Origin: an uncultured Coprococcus sp.
GTDB taxonomy: Bacteria; Bacillota; Clostridia; Lachnospirales; Lachnospiraceae
NCBI GenBank assembly: GCA_947632705.1
Contig: CANRQE010000002.1
Coordinates: forward strand, 1-64,000
Direction of reading: 5' to 3'
DNA length: 64,000 nucleotides
Within the stretch, counting starts at the first letter, position 1. Each line of letters opens with the position of its first letter. Under the pieces are notes generated by a model. The model searched no databases. It saw only the letters and a program-made list of their open reading frames with translations, and was not told the origin of the DNA. The position numbers and the translations under genes were made by a program. Below, in pieces: positions 1 through 8,726 of the stretch.

Positions 1-275
1 TTTACCTGCATCTCAATATTGATGATTGCCCGGCTGTTCAAACTGACTTTCAGATCCAAAATGCAGGTTTTGTCATCGATACTTTCCCCCAATATGATAG
101 GATTTAAGACAATTACCGAACGGATGCTTCCCTCCGGCAGATCAAGCAGGGCATATAACAGACCCGTTAGCGCTTTATTGTTTGTCTGCATAACTGCGCG
201 GAACATATAATCGTTTGTCATAGGAAATTCCAGCTTCCCTGACGGAAGAGACTCCATGTTGTGTGTCTGAGTCAT
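1..275 (-). CDS. Rpn/YhgA-like PD-(D/E)XK nuclease family putative transposase, N-terminal part (runs off window start)
   Basis: Reverse-strand translation from ATG at 275: MTQTHNMESLPSGKLEFPMTNDYMFRAVMQTNNKALTGLLYALLDLPEGSIRSVIVLNPIILGESIDDKTCILDLKVSLNSRAIINIEMQV; typical N-terminus with D..LDLK..EMQ motif; RBS aggag upstream. Not in the ORF track because it is truncated. Confidence 0.8.
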   Translation of the reverse strand, partial: MTQTHNMESLPSGKLEFPMTNDYMFRAVMQTNNKALTGLLYALLDLPEGSIRSVIVLNPIILGESIDDKTCILDLKVSLNSRAIINIEMQV

Positions 276-423
276 AATAAAAATCCTCCTTTGTAAAAAA
301 TCTGTCAATCAAATCTGTCTGAAATGCTCTGGCGACTGCCAAAATGAAAATTAGATCAAATCAGAATTGCAATAAGATGGTTTTAGTATACTACATCTTT
401 TTACAAAAGGAAGACCTTTTCAT

Positions 424-461
424 GCGCAAATCTGAGGAATCTGCGCTAATTTGAGGAATTT
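424..461. repeat. Imperfect 19-bp tandem repeat (2 copies)
   Basis: GCGCAAATCTGAGGAATCT / GCGCTAATTTGAGGAATTT, 16/19 identical, upstream of the Rpn-like gene. Confidence 0.6.
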
Positions 462-478
462 GGCTTTTTTAATATATA

Positions 479-523
479 AAAAACTGCCGCCTTTCGATAA
501 TTTTAAACGAAAAGCGGCAGTTT
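479..523 (-). terminator. Rho-independent terminator of the pilus operon
   Basis: Long stem AAACTGCCGC(T/C)TTTCG ... CGAAAGGCGGCAGTTT followed by T-run on the minus strand, just 3' of the giant CDS. Confidence 0.85.
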
Positions 524-565
524 CATAAAACTACACTTATTTATGTTGTGTAAAACTATTTGAAG

Positions 566-3500
566 CTACACTAATACAAACTTCTCTTCAGCAATCGCAT
601 CTACACTGTTTGAGATATTTGTATCTGCCTGTGTCAGCTCAAATAATGGATCAGATACTGTAATCTTGATCATTACATATACCGGTTTTGTACTTCCTGT
701 ATAGTAAACTTCCAGTACAATATAGGTATAATTTCCACCGTATGGTGTGAAGTACTCATCTCTCAGCTGGAGCTGATTATTCGTATTGGCATCACGAACC
801 ATAGACTGGAATGTCTTTCCTATATCTTTCAGTTCATCCTGCGTTGTATACGTCTTAACCATGTGGTCTGTTCCACTGTTGTAGGATGGTCTGGTGTTCA
901 GGAAATCCTCATCGTAGTCCAGATCATAGTAAATGTTGATCATGGAAACCTCAACATCTTCAGGAATATTCACTTTGAAGTCAAAGTTCGGTGTATCTGT
1001 CTTGCTGTCGACCTTGGTCTTATACAGGGTCTTGCCTGTAGTAGCGCCTACTTCCTCATCCTTTTCAAGCTCTGTTTCGAAATCCGTATCCGGTTCATAT
1101 ACCTTAAGGCTTGGCTTCGGCGTAACTGCCTCCGCGCTGTTTACAATGACATTGATGAAAAGCTTTCTCTCATCGTTGTTCTTTGTCGTCTGACCGGTTA
1201 CAGAACAGTGACCGGCACCACAATAGGTAATCGTTCCTGTCTTATAGGATGTCGTATAGATGAAGTAATTCTCCATCGCATCATATGGCGTAGCAGCATA
1301 TAAGGAAGAACGTTTCTTCGGATCATTCGTATTGTTTGAACCTGCCAAAGTATACCATACCGTTACATTTTCTTTTTCCAGATCCAACGCATACGCCTGC
1401 TGGTGTGTACCTGAGATATTCAGGGAATCACCGATACCAAACGGATACAGCGTTACAAGGCCCTCATTTAACTGCTTTGCTTTTACAGTCTGAGAAACAA
1501 CCGACTGATCCATATTTGCCGCAGCAGACCATGATGTAGCAGTCTGGAAATCTGACTGTGCATAAATATATGGCAATGTATGGGTAGCGCCACCGCCGCC
1601 GTTCTTGTCATAGTACAGACTGGTCATGGACAAAGCACTGACATACATACCTGTATTTTGATTAATCTTATTATAGCTGGAATATGACTCGTTAATATTC
1701 TTATGAATGCTGTTAATCAAGCCTTCACCTGCTGATGTATTAAACGCATAAGGAGTCATATAATACTTATCGGTATCTGTTGACTTATATTGTACATCTG
1801 TATAAGAATCAGTACCATAGATAGGATTTCCACCCGGATCTGCCTCTTGATAAATCAAGCCTTTAGTTCCCGCCGGCATCTTCTCATCTGACCGCTCTAC
1901 ATACAAATTCTCTGTACTATTATTTCGGTAAACCGGCATCTGCGTAAAGTCTTTACCTTCTTGGAAAATGTATCCCTCTGTTCCAGCTTCTGCCAAATAC
2001 TTATCCATATACCAATTTGCTGTATAATTGCCATCTTTAACTACAACCTGTAATTTCTCATATGTCTTTGCATCCTGATATAAATAATATCCTGTTGTTC
2101 CTGCCGTTGCCCATTTCCTATAGAGAGCACCATGGGAAGTCTGATTACTCTCATTAGTATAATCGTAATCACCATAATATTCCCAACCATTAATTGGAAC
2201 ACCATTCCAGTTATGCAAATCTCCAGCATATTCGTATGTCATGGTTGCATAGACCCAACCATCTTCTTGTAAAGTACCTTTATAATAACCTGCTGGAGTA
2301 GATGCAATATTACCATTATTCGGTCCCTGAACATAAACATATCCTGGCTCTGTTAAGGTACCCCATACAACTTGATCAGGAATACTTGCAGTCTGACCAT
2401 TATTAGGACTTAACGTATAAATATATCCCTCTTCCTCAAGTTCACCTTCAATTAGTCTAGCCGGAGTAGGATTCGTAAATCCAGTTACATATCCTGTACT
2501 AGTTACTTGATAAGTGTTAGCCTCATCAGTAAAGTCAACATGGAACCGGTTCATACCAACAATATCCATCAGACTTTCTGTCAAATGTACGGCACCTGCT
2601 GTACTAAACGGTGTCATCGTATCATGGAAGAAGAACAAATCTCCGCCACGTCCGACATAATCCAGAATATACTCACAGGTCTTCGGCTGCATATCAACCT
2701 TAAATCCACCAAAGGAATCCGAAGGGCCAAGGATCAGAATAGAATACATCTTTTTCATGAAATCCTTACCATAGGATCTTCTGAGATATTTCTGATAAGT
2801 ATCTCTTGCATCAAGCTCAGCATCCTTTGCATCTCTATATGCTTCGTACAAATCAACAAATTCCCGACCAAACATGGTAGTTGAAATCTGTCCGTCTGCA
2901 AACTTAATGTCAGTATTTGTACTATACATTGGCCAGAATATCATATAATATTCGCCGGTTTCCTGCATATATTCAAATAACTCAATCAATTCAGAAGCCG
3001 GAATACTGTTTTGAAATCCTCCGAAGAATTTCTGCCATTCTCCTCTGTTTCCATAATCCGTTGTTCCTGTATAGGTTCCCTGCAGTTTCTGGATGGCACC
3101 CTGCAGATATGCATCAAGCGCTGCTTTTGGTGCATCAACCGCAGCCATCTTAGCAGAATAGTCAGTCAAGGCAGTATTTACCATATTCTTATACTCTGCC
3201 TGTGTATGGCCCTCTACCTGTCCCCCACCAGCTAAGGTTTCTGCTTCCTTTACCCATGTATCAAGACAGTCATAGGTATCCGAGACGTTATCACCGGTTG
3301 TAAATTTTGCCCTATCCTCAGAAGCGACAACCATATCCAGATTTACATCATAATCATCTGTAATGGCATCCGCCAGATTAGACAGATAATCGTCATTATG
3401 GATATCCATATCATACTCTACAATACCAAACCGGTTTTCATGTCTGCCAAGTACCTTATACTGCTGTGCAGAAATCGTATCCAACTGGGTCTGGTTTGCG

Positions 3501-6500
3501 TAAGTATTATATCTCAAAATCTTGTGGGCTGTCTGAGATTGAATATCAAAGTATAGCGTATCCGTTGCCGTCCAGGATGTCGCATCCTGTCCTTCTGACA
3601 TGGTCTGTATCTGCAATACATTGATCTGACTGGTACCGTCTGTAAGATTGATAATCTTACTGATACCCGTCTGGGAAGCAACCACAACATCATCTCCGTT
3701 GGTAATCTCCAGATACCAGGAAGCGGCACCAAAGAAATCAGGATCCAATGTCATGTTTACGGTTTTTTCTTCACCTGATTTAATAACACCACTCATGTAG
3801 TAGTCATTTTCCTCATCAAATACCGTATTCTTATCCTTATCTACATACAACGCATAATTGTAATTTGCCAAAGAACCTTCCACAGTAAATGTAAAGGAAA
3901 GATTCGGTGTCCTAAGATAAGTTGCTTCTATTCCCTGCATATATTTTACAGGCTTACTCAGTATGGTTAATCTGGTTCTCTGATTAGAGCCTGTTACCAG
4001 ATCATTTAGTTCAACACTGGTGTCATCTGAGAATACAACTGCATAGTTTTTAATTGTATCTTCATCATTATACCAGCCCTGCCCTTGCGCATCTGCATCC
4101 AGCATACTTTGATTGGCACCTGTATTATAAGTATAAAGGGTATCCCCATAATCTCCATCTGCATTCTCAACCATCTGGGTATCAGATGCATCAAAGCCCC
4201 AGATTACATTGGACCCACTAGCTCCGGTTGCTCTGGTTTTAATCGCCTCCAGAAGATCATACATTCTGGAAGATGGATCAAGATAAATATTTCCCCGTTC
4301 AAGACTGCCATCGTTATACCAATATCCCTGTAACAGCTGGGTCTCTGATAAAGCAGTACCGGAAGCTGTATCCGTCATTTTATCATAGACAGCTGTCAGC
4401 TCGTTGCTAATCATAATCGGCCTGCCGGCACTAACATAGGCAAGTAATTCGTCATATTTGGTCTTTGTCAAATCGTTGCCATTTTCTACCAGATATGTGG
4501 TCTTATATGCCTTCGTTCCGACATAAGGCGTTGCCAGCATATTAGAGCCGTCACGATCAGGATAGATATTACCATCGGTTGCTCTTGTCATTTTATAAGC
4601 GCCACGCTCACCCAGCTCACGTAATGCGCCTGTGTGATAATACATGATAAAGGTCGGAAGACCTTTTGCCATCTGGGCAGCATCAGGACCAATATATGCA
4701 AATATATCTGATGTATAGATTTCATCCACGGTTCTGTCCAAAGCGCTATAGTCTCCGCCAATATAGACCAGATCATAAGTAGCTGAAATATTATCTGCCA
4801 TACCGATCAAGGCTTCCGTAGATACCTGAGTCAGTTCAATATCACTATACTCTACTCCGTCAATTGCATAGGCAATTTTTGCCTTGGTCAGATCAAAATC
4901 ATAATATTCTGTTTTCTCTGTCGGCAGTTCTTCCTTGGCTCTGCCCTCGACCACATCAGACGGTATGGTGTAGTAGTCGCCTGTTACAGCAGATCCATCG
5001 CTATGTTTCTCCCATTTCTGACCACCACTTGGCAAGGAGGCCGCAAGCTCCGTATCAATCGGATAATTCGGCTGAATCTCCAGCACCCGGTACTTATTAT
5101 CAGCACCGTCACGATATACGCCTGCATTAATAATATCCGCAAGTGCTTTTGCAGACGGACTGTTGACAATAATTGGCGGTTTCTCACTGCTTCCGCCTTC
5201 GCCTGTACCGGATCCGATGCCGTCACCGGCTTCACTGCTTACAATAAAGTAAATATTTGCTTCCGCAGCTGCACAAAGTGCCTGATAAGCTGCATCTCCG
5301 ATTTCTTCGGAATAAGTCCCCTTATCAATGAATATGAAATCATAATCTGATAAGTTAATTGCATGAGGCGTTGCATTACTGGTTGTAATATCTGCCTGAT
5401 AAGCATCATGCAAATACTCTACATAAGCTTCTACATCCGTATCCTCCTGTAAGCTTACATAATAATTCTGAGTAGGACCAAGTCTATCAGCTGGACTAGA
5501 AAGATAAAGAGGATCACTTCCATCTGAGATAGCACGAAGTTCCTCCGCTATAACTTCAGTATGTGTGTTTACAGCATCATAATCATAACCTTCCTTTCGA
5601 TTCTCTTCAGCATCTACGATATCAAAATCATATCCGTTGCTGCCGGCATTGCCCGGTTGAATACTACTTGTAGCATTATTCAAAATAGGCAGATATGTAT
5701 ATCCTGCATCTGCATTCAATTTCTCAAAGCTATACTCATAGCTATATACAACCGGCTCCTCCTGACTATAATCTGTAACATCCATGACCGTTGCCGTTAT
5801 CATATTATCACTACTACCAACATAGTGGTATGTGCCATTTGCATCCTGCACCATAAGAAGAATTTCAAGGTCAGGTAATTCAACAGCAGATGTAACAGTT
5901 CCGCTAAGGGTCATGGTTTGAATATCCCTATAATAAGAGTTCGCAAGGTCAATATCTGCAAAGGTTGCGCCTGTACCGGATGCTGATAAGGCATTCAGTA
6001 CAGTCTCTCCATGTCCATCTAACAGGAAAAGATCAGCACCACTTGGAATATAAGCAGATGAATTAGCATTAGCATATAATTTAGATGTAAATTCACTGTT
6101 TCTTGCAGCTGCTTCCGCCTGCCAGATTCCACTACGTTTATCATAATTATATGCTCCGCCCAAGGAATCATTCATATCTTTAAACAAATTAAACATATCA
6201 CTGTTTTCTGCATCTTCAGATATAATCAAAACTTTCGCATTATCAAAAGTATCTGACCATGTATCCTTTGTAGATGTTTCAATCTGAGCATAAGAGGAAT
6301 CATAATAAGTACCAACATCATTCGATGTAAACTGCTCAAATGAATGAACGTCTGTATACCACTTGTAATATCTGTTATTTCCAATATAATTACGACCTCC
6401 TTCATTGGCTCCTCGTTCAGCAGTCAAAATGAAGTCAGAAATCGTTTTGGTAGTAGAAGTCATAGGAGGAACTTCCATATTTTCCTTCGCTTCATTAAAC

Positions 6501-7300
6501 AAATCTGCAAAGAAATCCGGCTTCGTGATCAGAACGTTATTATATCTGGAAATCAACTGGGTTGTCATCAGCTTATAAGCAAGCGTACCCATTCTGTAAG
6601 TATCATTATTACCTGTTATGCTACCCGGATCATCTGTACACAATGCATACCAGTCAATTACCACAGGATGTCTGTCTACAGTTGCAAAAGCATCCAACCA
6701 GCTATACAGGTCTTCACTCAGATCCGTACCGCCTGCGCCATAGTCTCCTGCTTTAAACGCTGCTATATAGATAAAGTCAGCGCTTGCAAGAATCTCCTGC
6801 GCAGCATCATTCATCGAATTCAACTCACCGACAGTTGCCGTCGTCAACTGGACAGCACCTTCCGCCATATTGGCAGAGATTGTCTTATATCCGTTAAATA
6901 CCGCATACCGGAAAAATTCACCGTCATATACATACTTCCATAAACTGGATGTATCTTTGTAATTTGCTTCTTTATTGATTGTTCCTGAATATCCGTCTGC
7001 TGTTACCTTGGCTGTCATGGCCTGATCAGCCTGTGCATAAGAAGACATACTCTCCGGAAGAATCTGAAGAATCCGGTATTTATCCTCACCTGTTGCTTTC
7101 TTGCCCGCATCATTCGAAGCCATAACTGCAAGGTCAATATTGGTATAACCCGTAAGAGCTGTTGTGGCAATAGAATTGGCATTATTTCCGCCTGCAGGAG
7201 TTCCTGAATTTGCTAACGCAAAATTAACAAGTATGGAACATACTATTAATGTAAACACGATAGCTACAGATGGTAAAATCACTTTTCTGTTTCTAAACAC
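566..7300 (-). CDS. Giant secreted protein (DUF5057-like) at the 3' end of the type IV pilus operon
   Basis: 2251-aa ORF to 7321; GTG at 7300 is preceded by AAGGAGG at good spacing, so the likely product is ~2244 aa. N-terminal hydrophobic segment RKVILPSVAIVFTLIVCSILVNFALA; overlaps or abuts the upstream pilin gene; no LPXTG-like sorting signal at C-terminus. Confidence 0.85.
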   Translation of the reverse strand: MFRNRKVILPSVAIVFTLIVCSILVNFALANSGTPAGGNNANSIATTALTGYTNIDLAVMASNDAGKKATGEDKYRILQILPESMSSYAQADQAMTAKVTADGYSGTINKEANYKDTSSLWKYVYDGEFFRYAVFNGYKTISANMAEGAVQLTTATVGELNSMNDAAQEILASADFIYIAAFKAGDYGAGGTDLSEDLYSWLDAFATVDRHPVVIDWYALCTDDPGSITGNNDTYRMGTLAYKLMTTQLISRYNNVLITKPDFFADLFNEAKENMEVPPMTSTTKTISDFILTAERGANEGGRNYIGNNRYYKWYTDVHSFEQFTSNDVGTYYDSSYAQIETSTKDTWSDTFDNAKVLIISEDAENSDMFNLFKDMNDSLGGAYNYDKRSGIWQAEAAARNSEFTSKLYANANSSAYIPSGADLFLLDGHGETVLNALSASGTGATFADIDLANSYYRDIQTMTLSGTVTSAVELPDLEILLMVQDANGTYHYVGSSDNMITATVMDVTDYSQEEPVVYSYEYSFEKLNADAGYTYLPILNNATSSIQPGNAGSNGYDFDIVDAEENRKEGYDYDAVNTHTEVIAEELRAISDGSDPLYLSSPADRLGPTQNYYVSLQEDTDVEAYVEYLHDAYQADITTSNATPHAINLSDYDFIFIDKGTYSEEIGDAAYQALCAAAEANIYFIVSSEAGDGIGSGTGEGGSSEKPPIIVNSPSAKALADIINAGVYRDGADNKYRVLEIQPNYPIDTELAASLPSGGQKWEKHSDGSAVTGDYYTIPSDVVEGRAKEELPTEKTEYYDFDLTKAKIAYAIDGVEYSDIELTQVSTEALIGMADNISATYDLVYIGGDYSALDRTVDEIYTSDIFAYIGPDAAQMAKGLPTFIMYYHTGALRELGERGAYKMTRATDGNIYPDRDGSNMLATPYVGTKAYKTTYLVENGNDLTKTKYDELLAYVSAGRPIMISNELTAVYDKMTDTASGTALSETQLLQGYWYNDGSLERGNIYLDPSSRMYDLLEAIKTRATGASGSNVIWGFDASDTQMVENADGDYGDTLYTYNTGANQSMLDADAQGQGWYNDEDTIKNYAVVFSDDTSVELNDLVTGSNQRTRLTILSKPVKYMQGIEATYLRTPNLSFTFTVEGSLANYNYALYVDKDKNTVFDEENDYYMSGVIKSGEEKTVNMTLDPDFFGAASWYLEITNGDDVVVASQTGISKIINLTDGTSQINVLQIQTMSEGQDATSWTATDTLYFDIQSQTAHKILRYNTYANQTQLDTISAQQYKVLGRHENRFGIVEYDMDIHNDDYLSNLADAITDDYDVNLDMVVASEDRAKFTTGDNVSDTYDCLDTWVKEAETLAGGGQVEGHTQAEYKNMVNTALTDYSAKMAAVDAPKAALDAYLQGAIQKLQGTYTGTTDYGNRGEWQKFFGGFQNSIPASELIELFEYMQETGEYYMIFWPMYSTNTDIKFADGQISTTMFGREFVDLYEAYRDAKDAELDARDTYQKYLRRSYGKDFMKKMYSILILGPSDSFGGFKVDMQPKTCEYILDYVGRGGDLFFFHDTMTPFSTAGAVHLTESLMDIVGMNRFHVDFTDEANTYQVTSTGYVTGFTNPTPARLIEGELEEEGYIYTLSPNNGQTASIPDQVVWGTLTEPGYVYVQGPNNGNIASTPAGYYKGTLQEDGWVYATMTYEYAGDLHNWNGVPINGWEYYGDYDYTNESNQTSHGALYRKWATAGTTGYYLYQDAKTYEKLQVVVKDGNYTANWYMDKYLAEAGTEGYIFQEGKDFTQMPVYRNNSTENLYVERSDEKMPAGTKGLIYQEADPGGNPIYGTDSYTDVQYKSTDTDKYYMTPYAFNTSAGEGLINSIHKNINESYSSYNKINQNTGMYVSALSMTSLYYDKNGGGGATHTLPYIYAQSDFQTATSWSAAANMDQSVVSQTVKAKQLNEGLVTLYPFGIGDSLNISGTHQQAYALDLEKENVTVWYTLAGSNNTNDPKKRSSLYAATPYDAMENYFIYTTSYKTGTITYCGAGHCSVTGQTTKNNDERKLFINVIVNSAEAVTPKPSLKVYEPDTDFETELEKDEEVGATTGKTLYKTKVDSKTDTPNFDFKVNIPEDVEVSMINIYYDLDYDEDFLNTRPSYNSGTDHMVKTYTTQDELKDIGKTFQSMVRDANTNNQLQLRDEYFTPYGGNYTYIVLEVYYTGSTKPVYVMIKITVSDPLFELTQADTNISNSVDAIAEEKFVLV
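1800..2480 (-). repeat. Region encoding repeated Gly/aromatic modules inside the giant protein
   Basis: Protein repeats EEEGYIYTLSPNNGQTASIP / TEPGYVYVQGPNNGNIASTP / QEDGWVYAT and AGTTGYYLYQDA / AGTEGYIFQEGKD / AGTKGLIYQEAD. Confidence 0.65.
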
Positions 7301-7314
7301 GATTCTTTCCCTCC

Positions 7315-8193
7315 TTACCATGCGTGCCGTTTCAGCACAAATGAATTTCTCAGACTTACAACTCCCTGCATCTCATAGGTAGCAGAAGTCTTTGTATCTT
7401 CAAGTTCAAGAATAATTGCCACGGATCCTGTTTCAGGATTGACCTGCAGCTGGAAGTTTGCAACGTTTTTACATAAAATATCATCCACTCCGGAATCATT
7501 CTCAATAAATGAATTCATAGCAAATGAATCATATGCCGGTACATCCGAACGATATCTGTAAATCAGAAGCTCATGCGCCGTGGAATCAAATTCCAATGTA
7601 CATCCCGTATAAATTGTATTCCCGGAAGCATCGAGACCAGATGCATATTTTATATATAAATAATTGACATCCATCATTGTCTCCGGATCAGAAGAAGGTA
7701 TCCCCCCGCTTGCTTCGGTAAACGCTTTCACATCTGCAATATCGTAACAACGCAGACCTCTATTCGTTCCTCCAGGCGATACGCCTCCGCTTGCCGGCGC
7801 TGTACGGAAGAAAACTGAATAATTCGTTCCACTGCTTGTGTTTATCAGCTTCCCGTCGGAATCTTTGGAATATTTATCCGGATTTGCCGAATCATAAGGC
7901 GCTACTATAAAATTACCGTTCTGCTGGGTATATGTCGTAACACCTGCCGCTGTGGTCTGCACATAGGCTTTACCTGAAACTCTGACATCGGTTGCGCCCA
8001 TCAGCATATCAGAAATCACATCATAGGTCTCTGTTGCCTGCGTCTGCAGCCTTTTCCTTGCATTCATTCTCTGATTGGAAGCAACTGTGGAGGAAATCAA
8101 TGTAATTACTGCAACCATGAATATACTTAGGATACCCATGTAAATCAATAATTCAACGAATGTGAAACCTTTATTGTTTGTATTCTTCACCAT
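7315..8193 (-). CDS. Type IV minor pilin-like protein (prepilin N-methylation motif, Glu5 present)
   Basis: MVKNTNNKG|FTFVELLIYMGILSIFMVAVITLI. Confidence 0.85.
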   Translation of the reverse strand: MVKNTNNKGFTFVELLIYMGILSIFMVAVITLISSTVASNQRMNARKRLQTQATETYDVISDMLMGATDVRVSGKAYVQTTAAGVTTYTQQNGNFIVAPYDSANPDKYSKDSDGKLINTSSGTNYSVFFRTAPASGGVSPGGTNRGLRCYDIADVKAFTEASGGIPSSDPETMMDVNYLYIKYASGLDASGNTIYTGCTLEFDSTAHELLIYRYRSDVPAYDSFAMNSFIENDSGVDDILCKNVANFQLQVNPETGSVAIILELEDTKTSATYEMQGVVSLRNSFVLKRHAW

Positions 8194-8203
8194 TCATCCC
8201 CTC

Positions 8204-8716
8204 CTAACTTCCAAAGTAATGACTGCCGGTATTTCTGTTAATTGTCACACTGCCAATCGGATGACTGGAACCAGGTTTATAGAAGTCATATATACCATAA
8301 CCTGTAATCACATAATTGTCAGACTTATTAAATTGAAATACCATATCGTTAACTACTTCATCATTGACTCCCTCAGGGGAATATGTACGATGAATTTCGA
8401 CTCTGTCCAAAACCGCATCAGGGTCGGATGGATTATTTGCAACAAAGCCACCGGATGACGTATATGTTCCATAATATACGTTATAATTATCGTCTGCTTT
8501 CACAATCTGAATTGCATTGTTCCGATCCTGAGATTTTGTTCTCATCTGTAGCGCCGCTATTTCCTGGTCGAAAGACTCTCTGGCCGCCGTTGCTTTTGCT
8601 GTTCTGATAGAAGATATTGTAAGTACCGCCATACCAGATAAAATAGCGATGACAGCAATACAGATAATCATTTCTACCAGTGTATAACCTTGATTATTTT
8701 CTCTCAGCTTCTTCAT
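8204..8716 (-). CDS. Type IV minor pilin-like protein (Glu5 present)
   Basis: Start trimmed to MKKLRENNQG|YTLVEMIICIAVIAILSGMAVLTISS. Confidence 0.85.
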   Translation of the reverse strand: MKKLRENNQGYTLVEMIICIAVIAILSGMAVLTISSIRTAKATAARESFDQEIAALQMRTKSQDRNNAIQIVKADDNYNVYYGTYTSSGGFVANNPSDPDAVLDRVEIHRTYSPEGVNDEVVNDMVFQFNKSDNYVITGYGIYDFYKPGSSHPIGSVTINRNTGSHYFGS

Positions 8717-8726
8717 CAAATCCCCC

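Noticed and set aside
6344-6943. 199-aa plus-strand ORF inside the giant gene
   Set aside because: Antisense shadow ORF of the giant protein gene; no recognisable family.
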